NCBI RefSeq assembly: GCF_000218875.1
Contig: NC_015709.1
Coordinates: 806,001 to 870,000 of the forward strand
DNA from: Zymomonas mobilis subsp. pomaceae ATCC 29192
Lineage (GTDB): Bacteria > Pseudomonadota > Alphaproteobacteria > Sphingomonadales > Sphingomonadaceae
Direction of reading: 5' to 3'
Length of the DNA stretch: 64,000 bases
The notes under the pieces were generated by a model. The model saw only the letters and a list, made by a program, of their open reading frames with translations, ran no database searches and was not told where the DNA came from. The stretch's first letter is position 1, and every line of letters begins with the position of its first letter. The translations under genes were made by a program, and so were the position numbers. Shown in pieces: positions 54,366 through 64,000 of the stretch.

Positions 54366-54740
54366 ATGTTGTTTACTATTCTTATAGTCGTTCAGGCCTT
54401 GGTCGCAACGGCATTAGTCACCGTTATCCTGATGCAACAATCAGAAGGTAGCGGCATCACGGGTGGCGGAAATCCGGGTGGTCTTATGTCAGCCAGCGGG
54501 GCGGCTAATTTTCTGACGCGCTCCACCGGGGCTTTAGCCGGTCTTTTTGTCGTATTATCCATTACACTTGCGGCTTTAGCGAGCGTTCAGAATGCTGCGC
54601 CAGAAATTGATACATCGCTTGCACATAGACCGGTTTCTACTCAGAATGCCTCCTCTAATTCAGCGCAACAACCGACTCAACCGGCGGTACCTCTTGCGGA
54701 TCAACCCGCCTCACCGACTACATCTACTTCCCATAAATAA
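54366..54740 (+). CDS. secG: Protein-export membrane protein SecG
   Basis: A 124-residue SecYEG translocon subunit. Two helices (about 3-25, LFTILIVVQALVATALVTVILM and about 55-77, GALAGLFVVLSITLAALAS) flank the cytoplasmic loop QQSEGSGITGGGNPGGLMSASGAANFLTRST, the family signature. The C-terminus is a Pro/Ser/Gln-rich tail of no known function. ATG at 54366 gives the standard start; a TTG at 54339 adds nine residues. GGAG lies about 12 bases upstream, a little far. The tpiA-secG-pyrG order is common in alphaproteobacteria. Confidence 0.93.
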   Translation: MLFTILIVVQALVATALVTVILMQQSEGSGITGGGNPGGLMSASGAANFLTRSTGALAGLFVVLSITLAALASVQNAAPEIDTSLAHRPVSTQNASSNSAQQPTQPAVPLADQPASPTTSTSHK

Positions 54741-54751
54741 GGACTTTCCTG

Positions 54752-54814
54752 CTATTATCAGAAGGAGGGTAAAAAATGATTCTGATAATAGCTATAAGAT
54801 TACCTTATTTATAA
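54752..54814 (+). promoter_or_regulatory. Hairpin with Shine-Dalgarno loop and 12-codon ORF before pyrG
   Basis: CTATTATCAGAA (54752-54763) pairs perfectly with TTCTGATAATAG (54780-54791). The 16-base loop holds GGAGGG; with the stem's last bases it forms AAGGAGGG, a near-perfect ribosome binding site. Six bases later comes ATG (54776), opening a 12-codon frame, MILIIAIRLPYL, that stops at 54814. A second perfect hairpin, TTTAGAAC-GTT-GTTCTAAA, follows at 54817-54835, before the pyrG ATG at 54882. A leader peptide or translational control element is possible; see findings. Confidence 0.4.
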
Positions 54815-54869
54815 ATTTTAGAACGTTGTTCTAAATTCTTCGCTTGCATCCTCATCCTCTCAGTTTTAG

Positions 54870-56516
<1,647 letters not shown>

Positions 56517-56610
56517 ATAAACACTCCATTTTCGATTAAACATAGTGTCTTATTTAAGGTTGACCCAAAAAAAACGGGGTCAAAATTTCTACAAGAAGTT
56601 TCACCCTTAA

Positions 56611-56800
56611 TGTCTAAAAAAACGCCCGGGTTTAAAAACCCGGGCGTCTCGCGTGACGCGAATGCGTCAACCCCCTTGCTCGATTGTATGATCTGCTTTT
56701 TATTTCTTCCCCCTTGAAGCTTTCAAGCAGACCCTACTTCTCAGCCTTATCCCCCTCAATAAGGTCTGTAATTAAGGAGGCTATGCGACTTCCTATGGCT
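56611..56800 (-). ncRNA. Candidate structured small RNA converging on pyrG
   Basis: This part of the 548-base gene-free stretch 56517-57064 carries more potential structure than the rest. Reading on the minus strand: hairpin CCTTAT...ATAAGG with loop TGAGGGGG (56745-56764); a 9-bp stem GGTCTGCTT...AAGCAGATC (56690-56733), whose first arm can instead pair with CAGACC (56763-56768); hairpin TGACGC...GCGTCA (56654-56669); then a 12-bp GC-rich terminator with a T7 tail. Three AAGGGGG/GAGGGGG motifs lie in loops. I see no coding frame with a credible start signal and no clear promoter. It does not match the tmRNA, RNase P or SRP RNA patterns that I know. Strand and 5' end are inferred from the terminator. 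Confidence 0.35.
56622..56647 (-). terminator. Strong intrinsic terminator pointing toward pyrG
   Basis: ACGCCCGGGTTT (56622-56633) and AAACCCGGGCGT (56636-56647) form a perfect 12-bp stem. On the minus strand it is followed by seven T (the plus strand reads AAAAAAA at 56616-56622), so it is built for minus-strand transcription. On the plus strand it could back up pyrG termination but lacks a T run. No minus-strand gene precedes it, which is why an RNA gene is proposed. Confidence 0.8.
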
Positions 56801-57064
56801 TGTCATGGCGCTTTTTATGCTGTGTTAAAAAGAACAGGACTATGTGTTATACGTGCAACAAATATGCCTAAGAGAAAATGAATAGTAATAAATATATTAC
56901 TTTTTTTAACAAAATGGCCCTCTGAATTTTTAAATCATTATGCTTTCTTTTCCTGCAATGCATCAAAGTTAATCGAAAAAGAGAAAGTTCAGTTGCAGCT
57001 ATCGATTCTGCGATTTACAAGCCTTGATAACAGTATGACTTTTTGACGGATGAAGTTTTAATCT

Positions 57065-58384
57065 ATGCGTTTATCCCGTTATTTCCTTCCGGCGATGAAA
57101 GAAACGCCGGCTGATGCTCAAATCATTAGCCATAAGCTTATGCTACGAGCGGGTATGATCCGTCAGACAGCGGCCGGCATTTATGCGTGGCTCCCCTTGG
57201 GGCTACGGGTATTACGTCGGATCGAGGCTATTATTCGAGAAGAGCAAAATCGTGCAGGTGCGCTTGAATTATTGATGCCCACCTTGCAAACGGCTGACTT
57301 ATGGCGAGAATCAGGCCGCTACGATGCCTATGGTCCAGAAATGCTTCGCATCAAAGACCGTCATAATCGCGAATTGCTTTATGGCCCAACCAATGAAGAA
57401 ATGATCACAGCGTTAATTCGTGATAATCTTCAGAGTTACCGCGATCTGCCACGGATTTTCTATCATATTCAGTGGAAATTTCGGGATGAAGTTCGTCCCC
57501 GCTTTGGTGTTATGCGTGGCCGCGAATTTCTGATGAAGGATGCCTACAGTTTCGATCTTGATGAAACGGCAGGTCGCCACAATTACAATCGCATGTTTGT
57601 GGCCTATCTAAACAGCTTTGCCCGTCTTGGGCTGCGCGCTATCCCGATGCAGGCTGATACAGGGCCTATCGGGGGTGATTTATCTCATGAATTTATTGTT
57701 CTGGCCCCCAATGGTGAAAGTGATGTTTTCTATCACAGCAACTGGGAACAGCCGACCCAGCCGATAAATGCCGATTTTGACAATCCAGAATCATTACAAA
57801 AAATTGTCAATGCTCATATTACCGATTATGCCGCCACGGATGAAAAACGTGACCCCGTAAGGGAAGCACAGGCGGGTGATAAGCTTTGCCAGTCACGCGG
57901 AATAGAAGTCGGTCATATCTTCTTTTTTGGTAGTAAATATTCAAAGCCGATGGGCTTTACGCTGCCCGGCCCTGATGGAAAACCAATTCAAGTCCAAATG
58001 GGCAGCTATGGCATCGGTATTTCTCGCCTTTTGGGGGCTATTATCGAAGCTAGCCATGATGATTCTGGCATTATTTGGCCAAAAGAAGTCGCCCCCTATC
58101 AAGTAGGGCTGATCAACTTACGGGTGGATGATGAAAGCTGCAAATCAGTTGCCGATTCATTGTATAATCGATTAGAAACGGCAAAGATCGATACGCTTTA
58201 TGATGACCGCAATGATCGCGGTGGCGCTAAATTTGCAACGATGGATTTAATTGGCTTACCTTGGCAGCTTATCGTTGGCCCCAAAGGGGTAAAAGAAGGC
58301 GTAGTTGAGCTGAAAAATCGTGCTACCGGAGATAAGCAGACGCTTCCCATCGAGGAAGCCTTTTCTCTTTTAACGACAGGTTAG
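57065..58384 (+). CDS. proS: Prolyl-tRNA synthetase
   Basis: A 439-residue class II synthetase that charges tRNA-Pro. It is the short alphaproteobacterial form without the editing (INS) domain. Class II motifs are visible: motif 1 [20 protein letters not shown], motif 2 [26 protein letters not shown] and motif 3 [16 protein letters not shown]. The anticodon-binding domain occupies the last 100 residues ([17 protein letters not shown]...). It begins the proS-lolC/E-lolD group, eight bases before the permease gene. Confidence 0.96.
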   Translation: MRLSRYFLPAMKETPADAQIISHKLMLRAGMIRQTAAGIYAWLPLGLRVLRRIEAIIREEQNRAGALELLMPTLQTADLWRESGRYDAYGPEMLRIKDRHNRELLYGPTNEEMITALIRDNLQSYRDLPRIFYHIQWKFRDEVRPRFGVMRGREFLMKDAYSFDLDETAGRHNYNRMFVAYLNSFARLGLRAIPMQADTGPIGGDLSHEFIVLAPNGESDVFYHSNWEQPTQPINADFDNPESLQKIVNAHITDYAATDEKRDPVREAQAGDKLCQSRGIEVGHIFFFGSKYSKPMGFTLPGPDGKPIQVQMGSYGIGISRLLGAIIEASHDDSGIIWPKEVAPYQVGLINLRVDDESCKSVADSLYNRLETAKIDTLYDDRNDRGGAKFATMDLIGLPWQLIVGPKGVKEGVVELKNRATGDKQTLPIEEAFSLLTTG

Positions 58385-58392
58385 CAATAAGA

Positions 58393-59643
58393 ATGATTCT
58401 GACAGCCTATGAACGCATGATTGCCCGGCGATATTTGTTGCCGGGTAAGGAAGAAGCGTTCATATTTTTGGTTGCCTCTATCAGCCTCCTTGCGGTCACC
58501 TTAGGCGTAGCTGCCCTCATTATTGTTATGAGCGTGATGAACGGATTTCGGGCTGAATTATTTGATAAGATAGTGGGTATCAATGGCCATGCTGTTGTTC
58601 AAGGATACAACGGCCAATTAATCAATTGGCGGCCTATTCTAGAAGAAGCCAAAAACACACCAGGCGTTGTCAGTGCTATTCCTCTTATCGAACAACCGCT
58701 TATGGCCAGTCATGAAGGTCGGGTAGAAGGTGTTCTGCTTCGCGGCATGGAAATGGGCGATATTAAAGGGAATACCCTTATCCGCTCTAATATTCGCGAA
58801 GGTAATTTAAATGCCTTAAGACAAGGTTCTAATAGCGTTATTATCGGAATAAGATTGGCGGAACAACTGGGACTTCATGCCGGAGATGATATCAGTTTGA
58901 TTTCTCCCGCAGGCCAGACCACCCCTTTTGGAACCGTGCCGCGCATCGTTTCCTATCATATCGCCGCTATTTTTGAAATCGGGGTTTATGATTACGATAA
59001 GGCCTTTGTCATTATGCCGATGGCGGATGCACAAACCTTACTCATGATGGATAATACAATCGGTATTATCGAAATCAGAACGACTAATGCTGACCATGTT
59101 GGGCAAATTCTCTCTTCTTTACGAGCAAGAGTCGCCAATGTTGGTGTTTTACAAGACTGGCGGACAATGAATGCCAGCCTGTTTCAAGCCCTGTCGGTTG
59201 AACGCGTTGTAATGTTCTGGATTTTAGCGCTTATTATTTTAGTCGCTGCTTTCAACATTCTTTCTTCCTTGATTATGTTAGTGCGCGCTAAAAATCGGGA
59301 TATTGCTATTTTAAGAACAATGGGCGCTTCCCGCCTATCTATGCTTAAAATATTTATGGCGGTTGGTTTGGCTATTGGTGGTCTTGGCACCTTGGCCGGC
59401 TTAATTTTGGCCTCTATTATTTTATATTTTAGACAGCCTTTGGTCGATGCCATTCAATATTTTAGCGGTCAGGATTTATGGGACCCTTCTATTCGCATAA
59501 TTACTCAATTACCGGCGCGCGTTGATCCTATTGAAGTATTGGGAATTATGGCGCTCTCTCTTGGCTCCAGTTTTCTTTTCACCCTTTATCCGGCATGGAA
59601 AGCCGCCAGCACTGATCCTGTAGAAGTCCTGCGCTATGAATAG
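58393..59643 (+). CDS. lolC: Lipoprotein-releasing ABC transporter permease (LolC/LolE/LolF type)
   Basis: A 416-residue inner-membrane permease that extracts lipoproteins for delivery by LolA. The N-terminal helix (about 26-50) is followed by the characteristic [24 protein letters not shown] large periplasmic domain (about 50-265) comes next, then three C-terminal helices starting at [22 protein letters not shown], with the FtsX-type motif [15 protein letters not shown]. Only one permease is present between proS and lolD; many alphaproteobacteria use a single LolF homodimer in place of LolC plus LolE. It overlaps lolD by eight bases. Confidence 0.93.
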   Translation: MILTAYERMIARRYLLPGKEEAFIFLVASISLLAVTLGVAALIIVMSVMNGFRAELFDKIVGINGHAVVQGYNGQLINWRPILEEAKNTPGVVSAIPLIEQPLMASHEGRVEGVLLRGMEMGDIKGNTLIRSNIREGNLNALRQGSNSVIIGIRLAEQLGLHAGDDISLISPAGQTTPFGTVPRIVSYHIAAIFEIGVYDYDKAFVIMPMADAQTLLMMDNTIGIIEIRTTNADHVGQILSSLRARVANVGVLQDWRTMNASLFQALSVERVVMFWILALIILVAAFNILSSLIMLVRAKNRDIAILRTMGASRLSMLKIFMAVGLAIGGLGTLAGLILASIILYFRQPLVDAIQYFSGQDLWDPSIRIITQLPARVDPIEVLGIMALSLGSSFLFTLYPAWKAASTDPVEVLRYE

Positions 59644-60346
59644 CCCTACCCCTTTTTCTATAGATGACAGAAACGCCGTCGAGATATTCGATCTTCAGCG
59701 TAGTTTTATGCAGGCTGGACATTCTATACAGATTCTGCGTGGCATTGATCTTATAGTTAAAAAAGGGGAGATTTTAGCCCTTCTTGGGCCCTCCGGATCA
59801 GGAAAATCTACATTTTTACAGGCTGTAGGATTGTTAGAAAGGGGTTTCACAGGGTCAATCAGAATTGCCGGACAGGAAATTAACGCTCTAAGTGATAGGG
59901 ATCGAACGACTATCAGGCGTGATTATCTCGGTTTTGTTTATCAGTTTCATCATCTGTTACCTGATTTTTCAGCGGTTGAAAATGTCATGTTGCCTCAGCT
60001 TATTCAGGGAAAAAGTCCAAAAGAAGCAAAAGAACGGGCCATTTTTTTACTGGTTAGTCTGAAATTGAAAGATCGACTCCACCATCATCCGGCTCAATTA
60101 TCGGGAGGTGAGCAACAACGTGTGGCCGTCGCACGGGCATTAGCGAATCGTCCAGCGGTCGTGTTGGCCGACGAGCCAACAGGTAATCTTGATGAAATGA
60201 CGGCTGATGTTGTTCTTAATGAATTTTTGAGGCTCGTAAGACGACAAGGGTCGGCAGCCATTATCGCAACGCATAATGTTACAATGGCTAAAAAGATGGA
60301 TCGCATCGTAACCCTGCATGAAGGCCACCTCATAGAATATTACTAA
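59636..60346 (+). CDS. lolD: Lipoprotein-releasing ABC transporter ATPase
   Basis: A 236-residue ATPase of the MacB/LolD group. Walker A is [12 protein letters not shown], the Q-loop is in [21 protein letters not shown], the ABC signature is [15 protein letters not shown], Walker B is [12 protein letters not shown] and the H-loop is [18 protein letters not shown] in the Q-loop region is typical of LolD. It overlaps the permease gene by eight bases and completes the Lol exporter. The downstream gene is convergent. Confidence 0.94.
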   Translation: MNSPTPFSIDDRNAVEIFDLQRSFMQAGHSIQILRGIDLIVKKGEILALLGPSGSGKSTFLQAVGLLERGFTGSIRIAGQEINALSDRDRTTIRRDYLGFVYQFHHLLPDFSAVENVMLPQLIQGKSPKEAKERAIFLLVSLKLKDRLHHHPAQLSGGEQQRVAVARALANRPAVVLADEPTGNLDEMTADVVLNEFLRLVRRQGSAAIIATHNVTMAKKMDRIVTLHEGHLIEYY

Positions 60347-60419
60347 TGAGGCGGCGATAATTGTCTTATTTCTTATGCAGTATCGAGAATATTTCTCTAG
60401 ATATTGATCTATTTAAAAT

Positions 60420-60899
60420 TTATTTATGGCGGCTAGAAGGTAACGGTAAAATAGTACTGTGTTTTAATTCTTCCATAGAAAATATCGCACTGACGTCTGT
60501 TAATTTCACACTATTTACAAGCTTTTTATAAAGATTATCGTATTCTTGAATACTCGATACCTGAAGCTTTAAAAGATAATCAATATCCCCCGCTAAGCGA
60601 TAAAACTCCATTACTTCTGGTAAGTCGTTGACTATACGAATAAAGTTATCCAGCCATTCTTGGGAATGTTCCGCACATCGAATACAGACAAAAACAGTAA
60701 TGCCCAGACCTATCTTTTGCGGATCAAGCAAAGTTACACGATTGAGAATAACCCCATCGGCTTCTAATAAACGTATCCGACGCCAGCAGGCATTCGCAGA
60801 AAGGCCGGTCTTTTCAGACAACTCAGCCATGGTTACAGTAGCATCTTGCTGTAATAAAGCCAAAATACTACTATCAAAATTATCCAGTTTTCTGACCAT
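60420..60899 (-). CDS. Lrp/AsnC-family transcriptional regulator
   Basis: A 159-residue feast/famine regulator. The N-terminal helix-turn-helix (about 5-55) is LDNFDSSILALLQQDATVTM then AELSEKTGLSANACWRRIRLLEADGVI. The C-terminal RAM ligand-binding domain (about 70-148) has GITVFVCIRCAEH and VMEFYRLAGDIDYLLKLQV. Such regulators bind amino acids and often control a neighbour, here possibly the reductase at 61130-62092, which is on the same strand upstream of it. The effector is unknown. Confidence 0.92.
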   Translation of the reverse strand: MVRKLDNFDSSILALLQQDATVTMAELSEKTGLSANACWRRIRLLEADGVILNRVTLLDPQKIGLGITVFVCIRCAEHSQEWLDNFIRIVNDLPEVMEFYRLAGDIDYLLKLQVSSIQEYDNLYKKLVNSVKLTDVSAIFSMEELKHSTILPLPSSRHK

Positions 60900-61129
60900 A
60901 ATTAGAGATATTTCCCAAAAAATTCTGCATATTATTGGAACATAATAACCTTATTTCATAATTTCTGCAAAATTTTTTTAAAGTTCTCTTTTCAAAAGAA
61001 ACGCAATAGTAAAAATTATAGATAAAATATTAGTCTATAAAAAATTTTTCTATTGTTTAACATTATAAATAATGCATTACTATATTCACATGACAGTTAA
61101 TCACAAAGCAAAAACTCACAAATAATTTC

Positions 61130-62092
61130 TTAAAGATCAATGACTAATCTTTTTGAACGCGATCGGGAACAGCATAACGCTATTTCTTTATTACTTGCTT
61201 TTTCTTCATCAGATTGAACAAAATCGCGATGGTCGCCTTGCCCCGAAATTAAACCGACAAGACAAGCGCCACACACACCTTCTTCACAGGCCAGCGAAAT
61301 CTCAATACCCGCTTCATCCAAGGCTTCTGCGATACTTTGTGTAGGCGTAACCGTAATTACCTTTTGGGTTGAAGCTAATTCTACTTCAAAACTTTCCTCA
61401 TTGGCATCCCCAAGCGCAGTAACCGCGGAAAAAGCTTCGCTGTGAATATGGTCAGCTTTCCATCCATATTTTTGCGCTTCAGTGGCAATTTTTTCCATAA
61501 AAGATTGCGGGCCACAGTGATAAAGTTGTGTATCGGGTGAATATCTTAGCAACTCGGCAGGAAGATTATGCCGTAAACTATCCCCCTGGCGGCTATAGTG
61601 AATAAAGATTTGGCCTGAACTAAAACCTTTTCGAAGACGTGCCATAAAAACACTGAAATCTTCACTAGAGGTATAATAATGTAAAACAAAAGGCTTCTTT
61701 TGATGATCAAGCGTTTCTGCCATTGCGAGCAAGGGCGTAATACCAATACCCCCCCCTATTAAAAGATATTCTGCCGCTTCTTGTAATTGAAAATGATTAC
61801 GGGGAGGTGAAATTCTAAGCCTATCACCGACCTTTAAATAGTCATATAAATATGCAGAACCCCCACGGGATTTTTCTTCCCGTTTGACGCATATGAGATA
61901 GGAATCGCGCTCTCTCGGATCATTCGCCAATGAATATTGGCGTATGAATCCTTCAGGTATATAGACGTCAATATGAGCACCAGCCTCGAACGCAGGAAGC
62001 GGCGAGGCAGATTCAGGAACCAGTCGAAAACTGCGACTATGTTCGCCTTCAAAATGGGCTTCCGCAACAGTAACGGTAATCAGTTGATTCAT
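61130..62092 (-). CDS. VanB/PDR-type ferredoxin-linked reductase
   Basis: A 320-residue class IA oxygenase reductase. The N-terminal FMN/FAD barrel (about 1-100) has FEAGAHIDVYIPEGFIRQYSL, the NAD-binding domain (about 105-225) has LLIGGGIGITPLLAMAE and LYHCGPQSFMEKI, and the C-terminal plant-type [2Fe-2S] domain (about 235-320) has the Cys cluster ACEEGVCGACLVG plus a distal ALCC. Such proteins pass electrons from NAD(P)H to Rieske oxygenases such as VanA. No oxygenase lies in the window, so its partner is elsewhere or lost. ATG at 62092 is used; a TTG at 62119 would add nine residues that include a GGAGG Shine-Dalgarno sequence. Confidence 0.9.
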   Translation of the reverse strand: MNQLITVTVAEAHFEGEHSRSFRLVPESASPLPAFEAGAHIDVYIPEGFIRQYSLANDPRERDSYLICVKREEKSRGGSAYLYDYLKVGDRLRISPPRNHFQLQEAAEYLLIGGGIGITPLLAMAETLDHQKKPFVLHYYTSSEDFSVFMARLRKGFSSGQIFIHYSRQGDSLRHNLPAELLRYSPDTQLYHCGPQSFMEKIATEAQKYGWKADHIHSEAFSAVTALGDANEESFEVELASTQKVITVTPTQSIAEALDEAGIEISLACEEGVCGACLVGLISGQGDHRDFVQSDEEKASNKEIALCCSRSRSKRLVIDL

Positions 62093-62479
62093 AGAGAAAG
62101 GCAGCCTCCAAAGAAACAAAATACAAAGACAGAAAAATCAATTTTTTATAGCGCAAACAACCCTAAATAGCTTTTCTAAAAAGTTGAAATTTTCAATAAT
62201 TTTTTAAAGCAATCGTCAAATTATTTTGTGTCTTCCGAACAACAGAAAAGCCTTGCAAAAAAGCTTTATATCCTCAACAAAACTGTGACTATTTAAGCTA
62301 TTTTTCATATAAAAACGCTTTTTAGGATATGATATTGTTATATAATTTTATTATAAATTAATAATAAATCTATCCTTTTGATATTCGCTTGTTATCCGTT
62401 TTATTATTTTAAATAACTGCTAAAGACGGCTGAAAGTCACGTTCTTTTTATCTTATGTTTTCCGTTGGAGGAAATAATT
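62093..62479. other. AT-rich divergent intergenic region upstream of fhs
   Basis: No reading frame, RNA gene or recognised riboswitch is seen in these 387 bases. The stretch 62330-62380 is nearly all A and T. The region must supply promoters for the reductase (minus) and for fhs (plus); a candidate for the latter is listed separately. Confidence 0.4.
62378..62406 (+). promoter_or_regulatory. Possible sigma-70 promoter of fhs
   Basis: TTGATA (62378-62383) and TTATTA (62401-62406) are 17 bases apart, about 75 bases before the fhs ATG. The -10 is a poor match to consensus and the region is AT-rich, so chance similarity is possible. Confidence 0.3.
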
Positions 62480-64000
62480 ATGCTGAGCGATATCGAAATC
62501 GCCCGGTCCGCAACTTTGAAGCCTATTACTGAGATTGCGGGTCATTTAAACATTCCTGATGAAGCGGTTTTACCCTTCGGTCATGATATTGCCAAAATAG
62601 ACGGACGTTATCTTCAATCTCTGTCCTCACGTCCTCGTGGTAAGTTGGTGTTGGTCAGTGCAATTACCCCGACGCCAGCAGGCGAAGGCAAAACAACCAC
62701 CACGGTTGGTCTTGGAGATGCCCTTAACCGTATCGGGAAAAAGGCGGTCATCTGTCTAAGAGAACCTTCTCTTGGCCCCTGCTTCGGTGTCAAAGGGGGT
62801 GTGCAGGAGGAGGCTACGCTCAAGTTGTTCCTATGGAGCGTATTAACCTGCATTTTACAGGCGATTTTCATGCCATTACGTCAGCACATGATTTGCTGGC
62901 AGCCATGATTGATAATCATGTTCATTGGGGTAATGAACCGATATTGGATCGTCGGAGCATTACTTTCCGGCGCGTCATTGATATGAATGACCGGATGTTG
63001 CGCAATATGGTGATAGGCTTGGGCGGTGGCGCCAATGGCTATCCCCGTGAAGCTGGCTTTGATATTAGCGTGGCCTCGGAAGTTATGGCAATTCTTTGTC
63101 TTGCCTCTGATCTTAAAGACCTTCGGGCACGGATCGAACGTATTATTATCGGTGAAGATAGTGATCGCAACCCTGTTGCTGCGGCGTTGATTAAGGCAGC
63201 CGGGGCCATGACAGCGCTTTTAAAAGACGCTTGCCAGCCGAATCTGGTGCAGACATTAGAAGGTAATCCGGCGCTTATTCACGGTGGCCCCTTTGCCAAT
63301 ATTGCCCATGGCTGTAATTCGTTAATCGCAACGAAGGCTGCGCTTCATCTTGGCGATATTACCATTACCGAAGCGGGATTTGGTGCCGATCTTGGTGCTG
63401 AAAAATTCTTTGACATTAAATGCCGCCAAGCCAATCTTGAACCTGATGCTGTGGTTCTGGTGGCAACGGTGCGTGCCCTTAAAATGCATGGCGGTGTTGC
63501 CCTGGCCGATTTAAAGCAGGAAAATGTTTCCGCACTTGAAACGGGCTTTGCCAATCTTGCCCGCCATGCAGAAAATCTTGCCAAATTCGGTGTCAAAGTC
63601 ATTGTTGCCATTAACCGCTTCAATACAGATACCCAAGCAGAACTGGACACTCTTCAGGATCTTTGCGCGGGTATTGGCCTTGATTCGGCGATTTGTACTC
63701 ATTTCAGCGATGGCGGTGCTGGAGCGGAGGATCTTGCCCGTAAACTATCTGGCATACTGGATGCCCCCAAAGAAGATAACTTCCGGCTCCTTTATCCAGA
63801 TGAAATGCCTTTATGGCAAAAAATAGAAACGATTGCGAAAGAGATCTATCGCGCTGGTGAAGTTATTCCCCAAGGACAGGTTTTGAAAAAGCTGAAGAGC
63901 TTTGAAGAACAAGGCTTTGGTGACTTACCTGTTTGTATCGCCAAGACGCAATCTTCTTTTTCGGCTGATCCTAAAGCCAAAAATGTGCCTACCGGCCACA
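62480..64000 (+). pseudogene. fhs: Formate-tetrahydrofolate ligase, interrupted by a one-base deletion; runs off the window
   Basis: The intact enzyme joins formate to tetrahydrofolate with ATP. ATG at 62480 follows GGAGG by eight bases. Residues 1-107 match the family well, with the P-loop [26 protein letters not shown] and [16 protein letters not shown]. There the expected [25 protein letters not shown] is broken: frame 1 instead reads [12 protein letters not shown] and stops at 62908. From 62803 the proper sequence resumes in another frame ([20 protein letters not shown]) and stays open to the window end, with [11 protein letters not shown] and [14 protein letters not shown] intact. One base is missing at about 62800-62802, after a GGGGG run. 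The remainder shows no decay, so the lesion is recent, or a sequencing error. The 3' end lies outside the window. Confidence 0.9.

Noticed and set aside
56611-56800. Identification of the structured region as 6S RNA or tmRNA
   Set aside because: I see neither the long imperfect duplex with a central bubble of 6S RNA nor the tRNA-like ends and tag frame of tmRNA.
56684-56881. Plus-strand frame of 65 codons in the gene-free stretch after pyrG
   Set aside because: It has no ribosome binding site, no recognised domain and overlaps the hairpins proposed as a structured RNA.

Overview
The window is about 64 kb of chromosome from an ethanologenic alphaproteobacterium of the Sphingomonadales. I take it to be Zymomonas mobilis, or a very close relative, from gene content and order. 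Supporting traits are a pdhC-type E2, a COQ9-like protein, an RcnB-like secreted protein, a short ProS, one LolC/E-type permease instead of separate LolC and LolE, and a RibBA whose GTP cyclohydrolase half lacks the zinc cysteines. Coding density is high, intergenic DNA is AT-rich, and I see no IS element, prophage, integron or CRISPR array. The species name is an inference; no rRNA gene is present to confirm it.

Layout: 54-1795, thioesterase and pyruvate dehydrogenase E2. 2143-5296, RcnB-like protein, GNAT acetyltransferase, free-methionine-sulfoxide reductase, ArfB ribosome rescue factor and an RluA-type pseudouridine synthase. 5418-11125, a cell-envelope glycosylation neighbourhood: a GT2-GtrA fusion, a second GtrA and two large polytopic proteins. 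11156-14725, PBP1A and GlmU. 14935-22016, gph-tamA-tamB. 22013-25300, a Bcr-type exporter and glnB-glnA. 25436-29439, two proline-type peptidases. 29590-31254, tRNA-Ser(GCU), a lipoprotein-like gene and a TM2 protein. 31440-34369, a CitE-like lyase, a MaoC-type hydratase and an acyl-CoA dehydrogenase in one operon. 34684-37980, MgtC, homoserine dehydrogenase and GlpX. 38542-42920, a CHASE2 kinase, a LysM-FecR protein and an OmpR-type regulator in one operon. 43140-46737, a small membrane protein and the riboflavin operon ribD-ribE-ribBX-ribH. 47016-49393, COQ9, a LysR regulator and an unknown gene. 49453-52946, ppiD-trpE. 53263-56516, tpiA, secG and pyrG. 57065-60346, proS-lolC/E-lolD. 60420-62092, an Lrp regulator and a VanB-type reductase. 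62480 to the end, formate-tetrahydrofolate ligase (fhs) with an internal frameshift.

Together these genes cover central carbon metabolism (pdhC, tpiA, glpX), nitrogen sensing and assimilation (glnB, glnA), envelope building (PBP1A, GlmU, TamAB, Lol, PpiD, SecG, glycosyltransferases) and amino-acid, flavin and nucleotide synthesis.

The points most worth a second look are: the clean one-base lesion in fhs; a structured, strongly terminated non-coding region converging on pyrG; a hairpin before pyrG whose loop holds a near-perfect ribosome binding site and a 12-codon reading frame; two genes that seem to lack any standard start codon; the CHASE2/FecR/OmpR signalling trio; an itaconate-degradation-like trio without its CoA transferase; and the GtrA/GT2/GT-C-like glycosylation neighbourhood. 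None of these is proven novel by sequence reading alone.
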